From: G965233625 sp965233625
GTDB lineage: Bacteria > Planctomycetota > Planctomycetia > Pirellulales > Pirellulaceae
Length of the DNA stretch: 64,000 bases
Direction: 5' to 3'
Assembly (NCBI GenBank): GCA_965233625.1
Contig: OZ247499.1
Coordinates: 1,364,001 to 1,428,000, forward strand
The position numbers and the translations under genes were made by a program. Shown piece by piece: positions 45,495 through 54,083 of this stretch. The notes below the pieces were generated by a model. The model saw nothing but the letters and a program-made list of their open reading frames with translations, was not told where the DNA came from and made no database searches. Within the stretch, counting starts at the first letter, position 1. Each line of letters starts with the position of its first letter.

Positions 45495-45962
45495 GCATTC
45501 GATGGTCAAGCTAAACTACTCGCCGCAAGGTCGTTCCAATCTGCGGCACGCTTCCGCGTCTGGAATTTGAAGGACGGCCGGTTACTGCACAGCTGGCCCA
45601 CCTCCCTCAGCGTGATGGCCGTAGATTGCAGCGTAGACGGAAGTCTTGTTGCTGGCGGCACCGAGAAAAGTCGCGTTCAAGTCTGGAGCGTGTGGAACAG
45701 CAATGCTCTGGTCGCGAAAGCATCGCCATGGTCAACTCGTCGTATCGCTTCGGTTTTCTCCCGACTGCAAATACCTTGCCAGTGCCGCCAGCGATACATC
45801 GATTCAGCTCTTCGATGCCGCAAAGGGGGAAACGGTGGGGCCCCTCTAAAATCCGCAGCCCCCGTCGTCCCACTTCTAACGGATGATTGTATCGTGCGGT
45901 TTTCAGATGACGGAAAGTCGGCGGCCTGGATCGGTTTGGGTGGATCTTTCGCCGAACGCGGC
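45495..45962 (+). pseudogene. Decayed duplicate of the kinase/WD40 3' end
   Basis: About 465 nt are nearly the same as 43042-43510, inside the 3' part of the 1291-aa kinase gene. Shared blocks include the stretch ending CCGGTTACTGCACAGCTGGC and GATACATCGATTCAGCTCTT. Several indels (for example GGCAAAATGC versus CAGCAATGC) and substitutions break the frame into three pieces. It has no kinase domain or start. Similarity ends abruptly at both sides. The operon for the acyltransferase and oxidase lies between the two copies. Confidence 0.85.
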
Positions 45963-46582
45963 GGGCGTCTCGTGTCAAGAATAACGAGGATACTTCACAT
46001 CCCTATTAACGTTCACGCCACGTAACTGAAACTACCCCCGTTCCAATTCGATTGTTTCCACATTTGACTCGACTGCACGACTCGATTGCGCGGGCGGAGT
46101 CATTCCGCTCAAACCCAGGCGACATTCATCAACGCCCAACCGTTTCCGCTCGCACAGGTCGAACCATCATTAGTCACTAAACATGCCAGGCGAACTACCG
46201 CGGCTTGTATCTGTTCCTGAGTCTGTTTCCAGATTCAGCGGTGCGCAATGCGTATTACGCTGCGGACACACACGAAGCCGTGAAACGCATCATCGGCGAC
46301 TTGAAGGATGCTGAAGCGGCAACGTAGAGGACTTCCTAGTTGCCTCGAAAACCCATCCGTTCTATCGTGGCAGCAGCCTTGTGTGGTCACTGCCCGGACC
46401 ATGCGGGTTAGCGGCGTTCCTTTCTCATTGGAGCGCCGCGTTTTTTGTACGCGTTAGCCGTTGTTGTCTCATTCTTCTAACGCAGCAGAAAAGCCCGCCC
46501 CAAGGGCACGGGTCGGTGCGGGCAACTGGTCTTGCAACATGGTTGACCAGCATCACCCATGCGTCGGGTTGAGACGTAGTGC
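45963..46582. other. Gene-poor stretch with a possible short fragment
   Basis: About 620 nt between the decayed duplicate and the convergent kinase gene. One plus-strand frame around 46195-46327 reads NYRGLYLFLSLFPDSAVRNA then YYAADTHEAVKRIIGDLKDA and stops, which looks like the end of a lost gene of unknown family. Nothing else can be supported. Confidence 0.35.
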
Positions 46583-48379
46583 CTAGCTGGAAGCCAGGCA
46601 GGTGAGTGTCATCTTCTTCACAACCACCCGGCAATTCGCGCAGACAATCCCTATTTGACCGTCGTAGTGGCCATCATTTGCAGCGCGATTCAGTTCAGGG
46701 TGCAATAACGAAGGCAGATCCACCTCGTTGTAAGTAACGATCTCCAGGCCGGCGCGACCGACGCGGAAAAACAGCGAGTGGTTGCGGCCTTCCTGTTCGC
46801 CAATGATCGATCGCTTGGATTTGCCGTTGTCAGTGAACTCGATGCCAGAGTTTTTAAGGGAAACCATTGTTGACCAACGTTCGACCGCTGTCTTGTTCCG
46901 TCGCTTTATCAGTTGAATCTGAATTAGCTGAATCTCTTCTGAGGGAAGCTGAAAAACTCCCTCCGGATTTCCCAGACCAAGGTATACGCCAAAAGCGGCG
47001 TCGCGCCGGGCACCTGGATTCTCTTCGTGTTCGAATTCGACGAATACTTCAAACTGCTCCGGCGCCGTCAGTCGACCTAGATCAATGAAAGTAAGCAGCG
47101 TCGAACTAATCTGAAGCGTCCCGTCACTTTCGACGTATTGGCAAGAGGCCTTCCTGTCACGCGACGCCAGCAACCCGGCGTTTGAAAGATCGACGCGTTG
47201 CGGCTTGAACGTCGCGCAGTCCTGCTTAACTTTCTCTGGCCACAGCATGTACCCGGTGGCTAGAGCCAGGGGTAGTATTCCCGCTGACAAGGCGATCAAG
47301 CTACGGCGGCTACGCCGGGGCCTAAGGATCAGACGCAGCCGTTCTTCAACTTCGCCCGCATCCACTGGCCGGTCTTCAGGGTCGATGGCAAGACACGACA
47401 GGCAGAGTTCGTCTAGTTTACGGGGTACACCGGCGACAATCTGCCGCAAAGGAATCGGGGAGGGAGGATCGTGTTCAGCTTGCTCACCGGGCTTGAAGGG
47501 ACGTTCTCCGGCGATCGACTCGTAGAGTATTGCGCCTAGAGACCAGATGTCTGCGCGGGCGTCCATTTTCGTCGCGCGTCCTGCAAATTGCTCGGGCGAC
47601 ATGTAAGCGGTAGATCCGGCAAATTCTCCTTCGTGATCCGACCGGTCGCTACGCTGAATAGCAAGCCCGAAATCAACCACACGTGGCTCATCGTCTTCGT
47701 CCAGAAGGATATTGCCAGGCTTCAGATCTCTGTGGTAGATGCCCGCTGCATGGCCCGCTAGGATCGCCGACGAAACCTTGCGGATGAGCCCGGCTGCGAC
47801 CAGCGGGTCCATGCGTCCGCGCGACTTTAGTCTCTGGTGCAGTGATTCACCGCGTACCAGCTCCATCACGATGAAGGGGTGCTGGTCCACCAGGAACGTG
47901 GTGTAGATGTCAACGACATACCTGTTTCTGATCTGAGACGCAGACAGCGCTTCGCTGAAAATCATCTCCGTAACCAGGGGCGTCACCCGGTGCGGTTCTT
48001 TCAGCGCGACGGGGCGATTCAGAAATAGGTCGATTGCTTCGTGAACTACGCCGAAACCGCCGGATCCTAGGCAAGCGACAATCTGGTAACGTCCGGCGAC
48101 GATCTCGCCGGCCTGGCGTTGACTGGCGATCTGCTCTGTAGCGGCGGGAAATGTAGCGGCGGAATCCGGCGGGCCGGCGGTTGTTGTCCCGGCCGGCGAA
48201 AGAACGTCCGTGAGGAAACCGTCCAGCGAGGGCGATTCACAGCGATTCACGATCTCCAGTACATCAGTAACGGTATCTGGATCATTGCAGTGTTGCGTCA
48301 GATAGGACAGCCGTTCTTCCGCCGGAAGATCGAACGCTGCGTCGAGCAGGTCTTCGGGTGTCGGGTTCTGGTCACTCAT
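46583..48379 (-). CDS. Membrane Ser/Thr protein kinase (598 aa)
   Basis: A Hanks-type kinase at about residues 95-350: GSGGFGVVHEAIDLFLNRPV, catalytic IYHRDLKPGNILLDEDDEPR, DFG in VVDFGLAIQ, STAYMSPEQFAGRATKM and DARADIWSLGAILYE. A transmembrane helix follows (LIALSAGILPLALATGYML, about 362-382). The last 200 residues are a strand-rich sensor-like domain (FVEFEHEENPGARRDAAFGV, VVSLKNSGIEFTDNG) resembling a jelly-roll. Its start overlaps the stop of the ECF sigma gene by 8 nt, forming a sigma/kinase operon. It is not close to the WD40 kinases in this window. Confidence 0.92.
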   Translation of the reverse strand: MSDQNPTPEDLLDAAFDLPAEERLSYLTQHCNDPDTVTDVLEIVNRCESPSLDGFLTDVLSPAGTTTAGPPDSAATFPAATEQIASQRQAGEIVAGRYQIVACLGSGGFGVVHEAIDLFLNRPVALKEPHRVTPLVTEMIFSEALSASQIRNRYVVDIYTTFLVDQHPFIVMELVRGESLHQRLKSRGRMDPLVAAGLIRKVSSAILAGHAAGIYHRDLKPGNILLDEDDEPRVVDFGLAIQRSDRSDHEGEFAGSTAYMSPEQFAGRATKMDARADIWSLGAILYESIAGERPFKPGEQAEHDPPSPIPLRQIVAGVPRKLDELCLSCLAIDPEDRPVDAGEVEERLRLILRPRRSRRSLIALSAGILPLALATGYMLWPEKVKQDCATFKPQRVDLSNAGLLASRDRKASCQYVESDGTLQISSTLLTFIDLGRLTAPEQFEVFVEFEHEENPGARRDAAFGVYLGLGNPEGVFQLPSEEIQLIQIQLIKRRNKTAVERWSTMVSLKNSGIEFTDNGKSKRSIIGEQEGRNHSLFFRVGRAGLEIVTYNEVDLPSLLHPELNRAANDGHYDGQIGIVCANCRVVVKKMTLTCLASS

Positions 48380-48968
48380 CCATCAGTCGCATCTGAAGAA
48401 ACGCCCGGGCGAAATCCCACCGCCGGCGAATCGTGCTGTAAGGCTGTTCGAGAATCTCTTCGGCAATTTCCTTGAAAGTCCAGTTTCCATAAAAATGTAG
48501 CATGAAGACTGCATGGCTCTGTTCGTAGTCGCGCTGCATCAGCTCAAGCACGTCGGACAATTCCACATGCGATGTCTGCGTCTCCGTAATTGCGTACCCC
48601 TCCGCGGCGTCCAGGTTCTGCACGAACGCGTCGCCGCCGTGTTTCAGTGCGTTTTTATGCCTGGCGTGGTCAATCAGAATCCGTTGGATCTCCGTTGCTA
48701 CGATGGCGAAAAACTGACTCCGGTTCTTCCAGTTGCGAGGGGTTTTCAGCAGTCTCAAGAACGTGTCATTGACCAGCATTGTCGGCTGAAGGGAGTGACC
48801 GGGATTCTCTTTCGCGAGTTTCACAGACGCTATCCGGTGGATACGTGCGGAAACCCGGCGATAAAGCTTGTCCTGCACACCTGCGTTGCCGCTGGCGTGG
48901 TTCAGCAAGTGCGTAATCTGAGATGCGTCTTCCAAAATGGGGCTCCGTTCAAGGCGGCACTGCCCCAT
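48372..48968 (-). CDS. ECF-type sigma factor (TIGR02999-like)
   Basis: A 198-aa sigma factor of the planctomycete/acidobacterial TIGR02999 type, with the family features LQPTMLVNDTFLRLLKTPRN, SQFFAIVATEIQRILIDHAR and HKNALKHGGDAF. The C-terminal region 4 has AVFMLHFYGNWTFKEIAEEI and the recognition helix EQPYSTIRRRWDFARAFL. ATG 48968 is used (MGQCRLERS); the ORF opens at 48989. It is the first gene of an operon with the membrane kinase. A strong hairpin with a T-run on the coding strand lies in its leader. Confidence 0.92.
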   Translation of the reverse strand: MGQCRLERSPILEDASQITHLLNHASGNAGVQDKLYRRVSARIHRIASVKLAKENPGHSLQPTMLVNDTFLRLLKTPRNWKNRSQFFAIVATEIQRILIDHARHKNALKHGGDAFVQNLDAAEGYAITETQTSHVELSDVLELMQRDYEQSHAVFMLHFYGNWTFKEIAEEILEQPYSTIRRRWDFARAFLQMRLMDE

Positions 48969-49020
48969 CTTACACGCCTCTTTCCGCAATTACCTCCAGG
49001 TAGAAAGTGAACCACAGACA

Positions 49021-49055
49021 AAAAATCCGCTGCGACGCTGATTCGTCGCAGCGGA
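49021..49055 (-). terminator. Terminator-like hairpin in the ECF operon leader
   Basis: TCCGCTGCGACG (49026-49037) and CGTCGCAGCGGA (49044-49055) form a perfect 12-bp stem with a 6-nt loop. On the minus strand it is followed by TTTTTTGTCTG. It points toward the ECF sigma gene and ends about 50 nt before its start codon, so a leader attenuator or the end of a short RNA is possible. Confidence 0.7.
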
Positions 49056-49241
49056 CCTGAAACCCCTCTGCCCGAAAGGGTTAAAGCTGATCCAGTGAAT
49101 AGGAATTGAGTACGAAACTCGCCCTCTAACTACTACGCGTAAAGCAGGGCGCGATTTACTCACCGGTTCCCCAAAAAAACGGAAAATTTTCAGGGGATAC
49201 CTCCGCGTCTGCGCCTCAAACTTAAATTCTTCCGGTTTTAA

Positions 49242-49259
49242 CACTTGAAGCTTAAAGTG
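49242..49259. promoter_or_regulatory. 18-bp near-palindrome upstream of the secreted-protein gene
   Basis: CACTTGAAGCTTAAAGTG matches its reverse complement at 16 of 18 positions and lies about 100 nt before ATG 49358. It may be an operator; the function is inferred from symmetry and position only. Confidence 0.35.
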
Positions 49260-49357
49260 CACACACGTACAGTTATGACAGAAATGTGGCAGTGTGCCTG
49301 TGTCGGGCACTTCTTCAACGGCGGTGCATTCCGCCATTCTTCAGAGAGGGGTCTTCT

Positions 49358-50182
49358 ATGACTTTTCGTATCGTTTTTGCGTCCATCCTCACCCTGTGTG
49401 GCTGTGCTACAGCTTTTGCGCAGGAGACGCCAGAATCCGTCGCCCAGGATCCACGCGGCCGGGCGTTCGCCAGGTTCTGCGCAGATGATGTCTTCAGCCG
49501 GCTGGCCGGGAAAGACGCCGCCAAGGATGTCGTTACCTTGGGTCAGTTCACCAAGCTCTATGCAGGAAAGGGCATCAGCGAGAAGCAGGTTCGCAAGCGT
49601 TTTCACACGGTTACCCGCATCGATTCCGTGACGCGTGAACAGTTCAAGAAACTGTACGCGAAGCGTGTACGTTCCAGCGAAGCTCCGCCCAGGTTCGGCT
49701 CAACTTCCCAGTTGGACTGCGCCGTGGTCTTTCCAGAGGATGACGAAGTCGTTGATGCCGGGACAGGCGCCGGCGCCACGATCAGCGTCGTTGTGACGCC
49801 TTATTCAGAGCCAAATGACGGCCCGGACTCGATGGACTACTACTACGAGCGGGCGTACTTCGCCAAGTCGTACATCAGTATTCCCAGTGGTCTGCCTTTT
49901 ACAAACGGGCCGTTCACCAGTTCGTCCCACACGACATTGATCGCCGGCGCCGATGCGCTCGACAACTTTCTGAGCGCTGACCTGCAAGGCGAAGTCCTGG
50001 TGCAAGGGCCGAAGCGGTTCTATTCAGACTTCGCCTCGGCTGCACGCTACGTCGTGATCTGGGAAGCACGCAAGCGATACGACCTAAGCACCTACGATTA
50101 CGACTACGTGCCCTTTACAACGGGCGGCCCGTTGTTCCGTTCTGGCACTGTTGAATACTACGAGCACGAAGGCGATTACTAA
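49358..50182 (+). CDS. Secreted protein of unknown function
   Basis: A 274-aa protein. The signal peptide FRIVFASILTLCGCATAFAQ probably ends at AFAQ. The mature part begins with a helical segment (GRAFARFCADDVFSRLAGKD; LGQFTKLYAGKGISEKQVRK), then a strand-rich part (ATISVVVTPYSEPN) and a Tyr/Asp-rich region (DSMDYYYERAYF, STYDYDYVPF). AGAGGGG precedes ATG 49358. No family is recognised. It has its own terminator and stands alone between the ECF operon and the restriction cluster. Confidence 0.75.
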   Translation: MTFRIVFASILTLCGCATAFAQETPESVAQDPRGRAFARFCADDVFSRLAGKDAAKDVVTLGQFTKLYAGKGISEKQVRKRFHTVTRIDSVTREQFKKLYAKRVRSSEAPPRFGSTSQLDCAVVFPEDDEVVDAGTGAGATISVVVTPYSEPNDGPDSMDYYYERAYFAKSYISIPSGLPFTNGPFTSSSHTTLIAGADALDNFLSADLQGEVLVQGPKRFYSDFASAARYVVIWEARKRYDLSTYDYDYVPFTTGGPLFRSGTVEYYEHEGDY

Positions 50183-50206
50183 ACGCTACAGACCACCAAA
50201 CCTCTA

Positions 50207-50238
50207 CGCGGCGCCCCGGTAAAAGGCGCCGCGTTTTT
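50207..50238 (+). terminator. Intrinsic terminator after the secreted-protein gene
   Basis: CGCGGCGCC (50207-50215) and GGCGCCGCG (50225-50233) form a perfect 9-bp stem followed by TTTTTGCG. Confidence 0.85.
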
Positions 50239-50443
50239 GCGCGGGTGCGAAATCAAATCGCGGACAATTCTAATCTAATTCGCGTTTTCGATCTCAAACA
50301 ATTGCCGTGTATGTTTTTGGGGGGGTGGTGGCCCCCGGTGGGATAGGCTACGACGCTCGATCGCAAGTAGAATATAGACATCCCAATCGTGTCACCTTTA
50401 GAAATACGCTTTAGATAGTAGGTTACGAAAAGCTGACGCAAAT

Positions 50444-53119
50444 ATGCAATTTACCTCTCCGAACTTCGCATTCCTCGCTACGCACGATCAGGTGCTGGTG
50501 CGGTTCGCTGCGCTTGCGGAGCGGTATGTTTTTGATGATCCGAATTCGGCGCTGGTAAAACTCCGGCAGTTTGCCGAATCGCTGGCAGAGCATTGCGCAG
50601 CATATACGGGAATTCAGCTTTCGGACCGCGACAAGTTTATTGATGTGCTTGACCGGCTTTATCAGGCGCGTATCACGCCCGGGGTCGTCTTGCAGCTATT
50701 TCACGGATTGCGAAAGGCGGGCAACAAGGCGGCACACGACAATTTGAACGAACGTCGTGAAGCGTTGCACCAGTTGCAGATGGCGTGGAAGCTTTCTGTC
50801 TGGTTTCATAAGACGTTTCATAATTCCACCTTTCAGCCAGGCGCCTTCGTGCCGCCGCCTAACCCAGTCGACACCGAATCAGAGCTCAGGGAACAGCTTG
50901 ACAGGCTTCGTGCAAAACTCGCCGAAGCGAAAGAAGCGGTTGAAGGTAGCCGGGCGACGGCGCAGGAACAGGCTGCGATGCGTGCTGAGGCGGATGCCGC
51001 AGCACGTACTGCATACGATGATTTGAATGCCGCGCTGGAGTTGGCTGCGGAGAGTGAACAGCAATTCGAGCAGCAAAGGGCAGAGTTTCAGCAGCGTCTG
51101 GAAGAGATCCAACAGGCAAACGCAAGCAAATCAGAAGACGCCGTTGCATCGATTGCTCAAGCGGCCGGCCAAGCGGGCAGCGAACTGGATCTGGACGAAT
51201 CAGCAACTCGTCGAATCATCGACGGCCAGCTACGCGAAGCCGGCTGGAAAGTCGACTCAGAATCCATCCGCCACGGTAAAGGTTCGCGTCCCGTCAAAGG
51301 TCAGAATCTAGCGATCGCTGAATGGCCCACTGCACACGGCCCGGCTGACTACGTTCTATTCACCGGGCTGACGCCTGTCGCAGTGGTCGAAGCCAAACGA
51401 AAAACCGTCGATGTCGCCGGCGCCATCGAGCAGGCGAAACGTTACAGCCGCGACTTCCAGGTAGACCAGAATGTGCAGTCCCCTGGAGGACCGTGGCAGG
51501 AATATAAGATCCCGTTCCTGTTTTCGACCAACGGCCGGCCATTCTTACGGCAACTGCAAGAGCAGAGCGGCATCTGGTTTCACGATGCCCGTCGCAGCAC
51601 TAATCATTCGCGTGTTATCGAGGACTGGTACACACCGGAAGGTCTCACACAATTACTATCTCAGGATATTGAGCTGGCCGATCAGAGGCTGACTTCGGAG
51701 CCGATGGACTACCTGCCTCTGCGCGATTATCAGCAGGACGCGGTCCGCGCCGTAGAGCACGGAATTGCTAGCGGTCGGCGCGAGTTGCTTGTCGCTATGG
51801 CGACGGGCACCGGGAAGACCATTACCTGTATCGGTCTCATCTACCGGCTGATAAAGGCGGGTCGGTTCCGCCGCGTGCTATTCCTTGTAGACCGCTCTGC
51901 TTTGGGCGAGCAGGCTTTCGACAAATTGCAGGATGTGCGAATCGAAAACCAGTTGACCTTCCCGGAAATCTACGACGTAAAGCAACTCGGTGATCTCCGG
52001 CCAGATTCCGACACACGCATGCAGATTGCAACGGTGCAAGGCATGGTGCGAAGAGTTTTATTTGCCGGAGAAGAAAACGTCGCGCCGCTCCCGGTCGATG
52101 CCTACGACTGCATCGTGGTTAACGGGTCCTCTGTTAGAGCAGCTACGGCAGAGCATCCTGCAAGCCGCCTTCAGCGGCAAACTCACCGCCGAATGGCGTG
52201 CCAACAACCCCGACGTCGAACCCGCCACCGAACTCCTAACACGCATCCGAAAAGAACGCGCCAACGCTGGGAGCAAGACCAACTAGCTAAGCACGAAGCC
52301 AAAGGCAAAAAGCCGCCGAAGGGGTGGAAAGAGAAATACGCGGAGCCGTCGTTAGGTCAATTGCGTCTTGGTATTCAAGCTCAACTTGACGTCTGCCGTG
52401 ACGCAGATTGGCAATTCGCACCGCTGGACCTTCTGGTTGACCCAAATCGCGGCATTCCTTACGGCATAGTTAAGACAGGTGACGAAACGGCCAACGGCAT
52501 CCCGACGATCCGTTGTGGAGACATCAAAGGTTTTGGTGTGAATGTCGAGCAACTTAGACGAGTTGACCCGAAAATTCACGCTCAATATCGTCGAACTTGG
52601 TTGGTCGGGGGAGAAGTGGTAATCGCTATTCGGGGTACGGTGGGCCAAACTGCGGTCGTGCCAGAAACTATGGAAGGCATGAACATCAGCCGCGAAGTTG
52701 CGCTCATTCCTCTACTCCCCGAAGTAGATTCCGTGTTCATCATGTATCTGCTTGCTAGTCCATTGGTACAGCGTGTCATTAGTAGTCAGGTCAAAGGAGT
52801 AGCACAAGCTGGAATTAATCTTTCCGATCTTCGCGTCCTCTCGATACCATTGCCACCGCTCGCTGAGCAAGTCGAAATTGCGAAAAGGATTGCAGTCGCA
52901 ATGAATGTGCTACAAGTTACTCGAAACATATTGGACCAGTCTCATACGGCTGTCGCTGAGCTAGATCAATCCATCCTCGCCAAAGCCTTCCGTGGCGAAC
53001 TTGTCCCCCAGGACACCAACGATGAACCCGCCTGTGTATTGCTGGAGCGCATCCGGCAGCAGCGGGAAAGTGAGGCGGCGAGCAAGAAGAAAAAGAAGCG
53101 GAGCAAGCGGAATGGCTGA
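50444..53119 (+). pseudogene. Chimeric type I restriction gene: HsdR N-terminus joined to HsdS C-terminus
   Basis: A single 891-codon frame made of two broken genes. Codons 1-560 are HsdR: a DUF4145-like region (GLRKAGNKAAHDNLNERR), a coiled coil, the HSDR_N nuclease core (ADYVLFTGLTPVAVVEAKRK) and helicase motif I (MATGTGKTITCIGL). It ends at DAYDCIVV, just before the expected DEAH box. From about 52128 the sequence is HsdS: the first conserved helix (LRQSILQAAFSGKLTAEWRA) is in another frame until about 52262, after which GWKEKYAEP, a full second target-recognition domain and the end helix PPLAEQVEIAKRI return to the HsdR frame. Most of the motor, all of HsdM and the first recognition domain are missing, so restriction is not expected. 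Confidence 0.85.
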
Positions 53120-54065
53120 ACGGGCGGGCGTGCATCCGCGGCACTTCCTGGCGGGCGGCATGTGCCGGGAAGAAGCGTGCTCGGCGTTTCTGGCTACTCT
53201 GATCGAGCAGTCGCCGGAGTTTCAGAAACGGTTCTTCGCGTTAGCCGGCATCGAGCCGTTTGAAATCACCGAAGTCGCTGTCGAACAGCAGCTACGCGAT
53301 GTGACCATTACCGGCGTGCAGACGTTCGTCGTCATCGAAAACAAAATCGCCGTCAGTTCAAAAACAGACGGTCAGCTTGCCGGCTATTACCAGCAGTTGA
53401 AACAGGACAGCGACGACGCGGTGGTGCACTGTATTTACCTGGCGCCCTCCCGGCAGACCGGCGAAACGGAGGTGAATCAGCTACAACCGGCTGCCGGCGA
53501 AACCGCAACCGCACTGGCCTGGAGCGATTTGCAAACCTGCTGCTACAACCTGCCAGACTTCGACCGCACCTTTTCCGAGGCAGGCTACGAGTTCGTCCTG
53601 CAAGCGATCGCCCGCCGGTCTCAACGTGCATCCCGCGATTACACCCGCGACGAAGCCTCGCTGCGCGACGTTTTAGCGGAGATCCACCAGAAGCTGGCAG
53701 AGCAGATGCCCCATCGCTGTTTTGAAAAGTATGGTGTACAGCTCTGGTCCTACGCCGCTATTACCGTGGTGCTCAGCCTGGAGCCAGCGGATGAAACCGC
53801 CACTCTGGACAGGTCCGCCACTACCGTCGATTACAGCTTCAACCTGGCATCGAAATCAAGACCCGGACGGCAGAAGGCCCAAAGGTGGATTACCAGTATC
53901 CGGCAGCAAGGTGAATGGCTAGGCTTTCAAGTCGACGCTGCCGGTAAATGGCTTTCGCTTCGAGAAACAGTCAACGAGCCACACCGTGACCTGGTCAACA
54001 CCTTAGCCACCAGCTTCAGACAGATCATCGACAAGATTGACACAGAAGTAGCTGCCAGCAGCTAG
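53112..54065 (+). CDS. PD-(D/E)XK nuclease-like protein
   Basis: A 317-aa protein. FLATLIEQSPEFQKRFFALA, EITEVAVEQQLRDVTITGVQ and TFVVIENKIAVSSKTDGQLA give the D...ExK pattern of PD-(D/E)XK nucleases of the type found beside restriction genes, followed by LAGYYQQLKQD. The C-terminal half is helix and strand mixed (RCFEKYGVQLWSYAAITVVL). ATG 53112 overlaps the preceding stop by 8 nt. It lies between the hsd remnant and mcrBC and may be an accessory nuclease of either. The metal-binding residues seem present, so it may be active. Confidence 0.75.
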   Translation: MAERAGVHPRHFLAGGMCREEACSAFLATLIEQSPEFQKRFFALAGIEPFEITEVAVEQQLRDVTITGVQTFVVIENKIAVSSKTDGQLAGYYQQLKQDSDDAVVHCIYLAPSRQTGETEVNQLQPAAGETATALAWSDLQTCCYNLPDFDRTFSEAGYEFVLQAIARRSQRASRDYTRDEASLRDVLAEIHQKLAEQMPHRCFEKYGVQLWSYAAITVVLSLEPADETATLDRSATTVDYSFNLASKSRPGRQKAQRWITSIRQQGEWLGFQVDAAGKWLSLRETVNEPHRDLVNTLATSFRQIIDKIDTEVAASS

Positions 54066-54083
54066 ATTTTGAGGAACGACAAC

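Larger units (their letters stand above)
48969..49357. other. Divergent promoter region
   Basis: About 390 nt between the divergently transcribed ECF operon and the secreted-protein gene. It holds a terminator-like hairpin (49021-49055) and a near-palindrome (49242-49259), described separately. No gene is supported. Confidence 0.45.

Noticed and set aside
50310..50345. G-rich run near 50320 as a quadruplex or terminator
   Set aside because: GGGGGGG and CCCCC can pair around TGGTGG, but there is no T-run and no gene context; too weak to claim.
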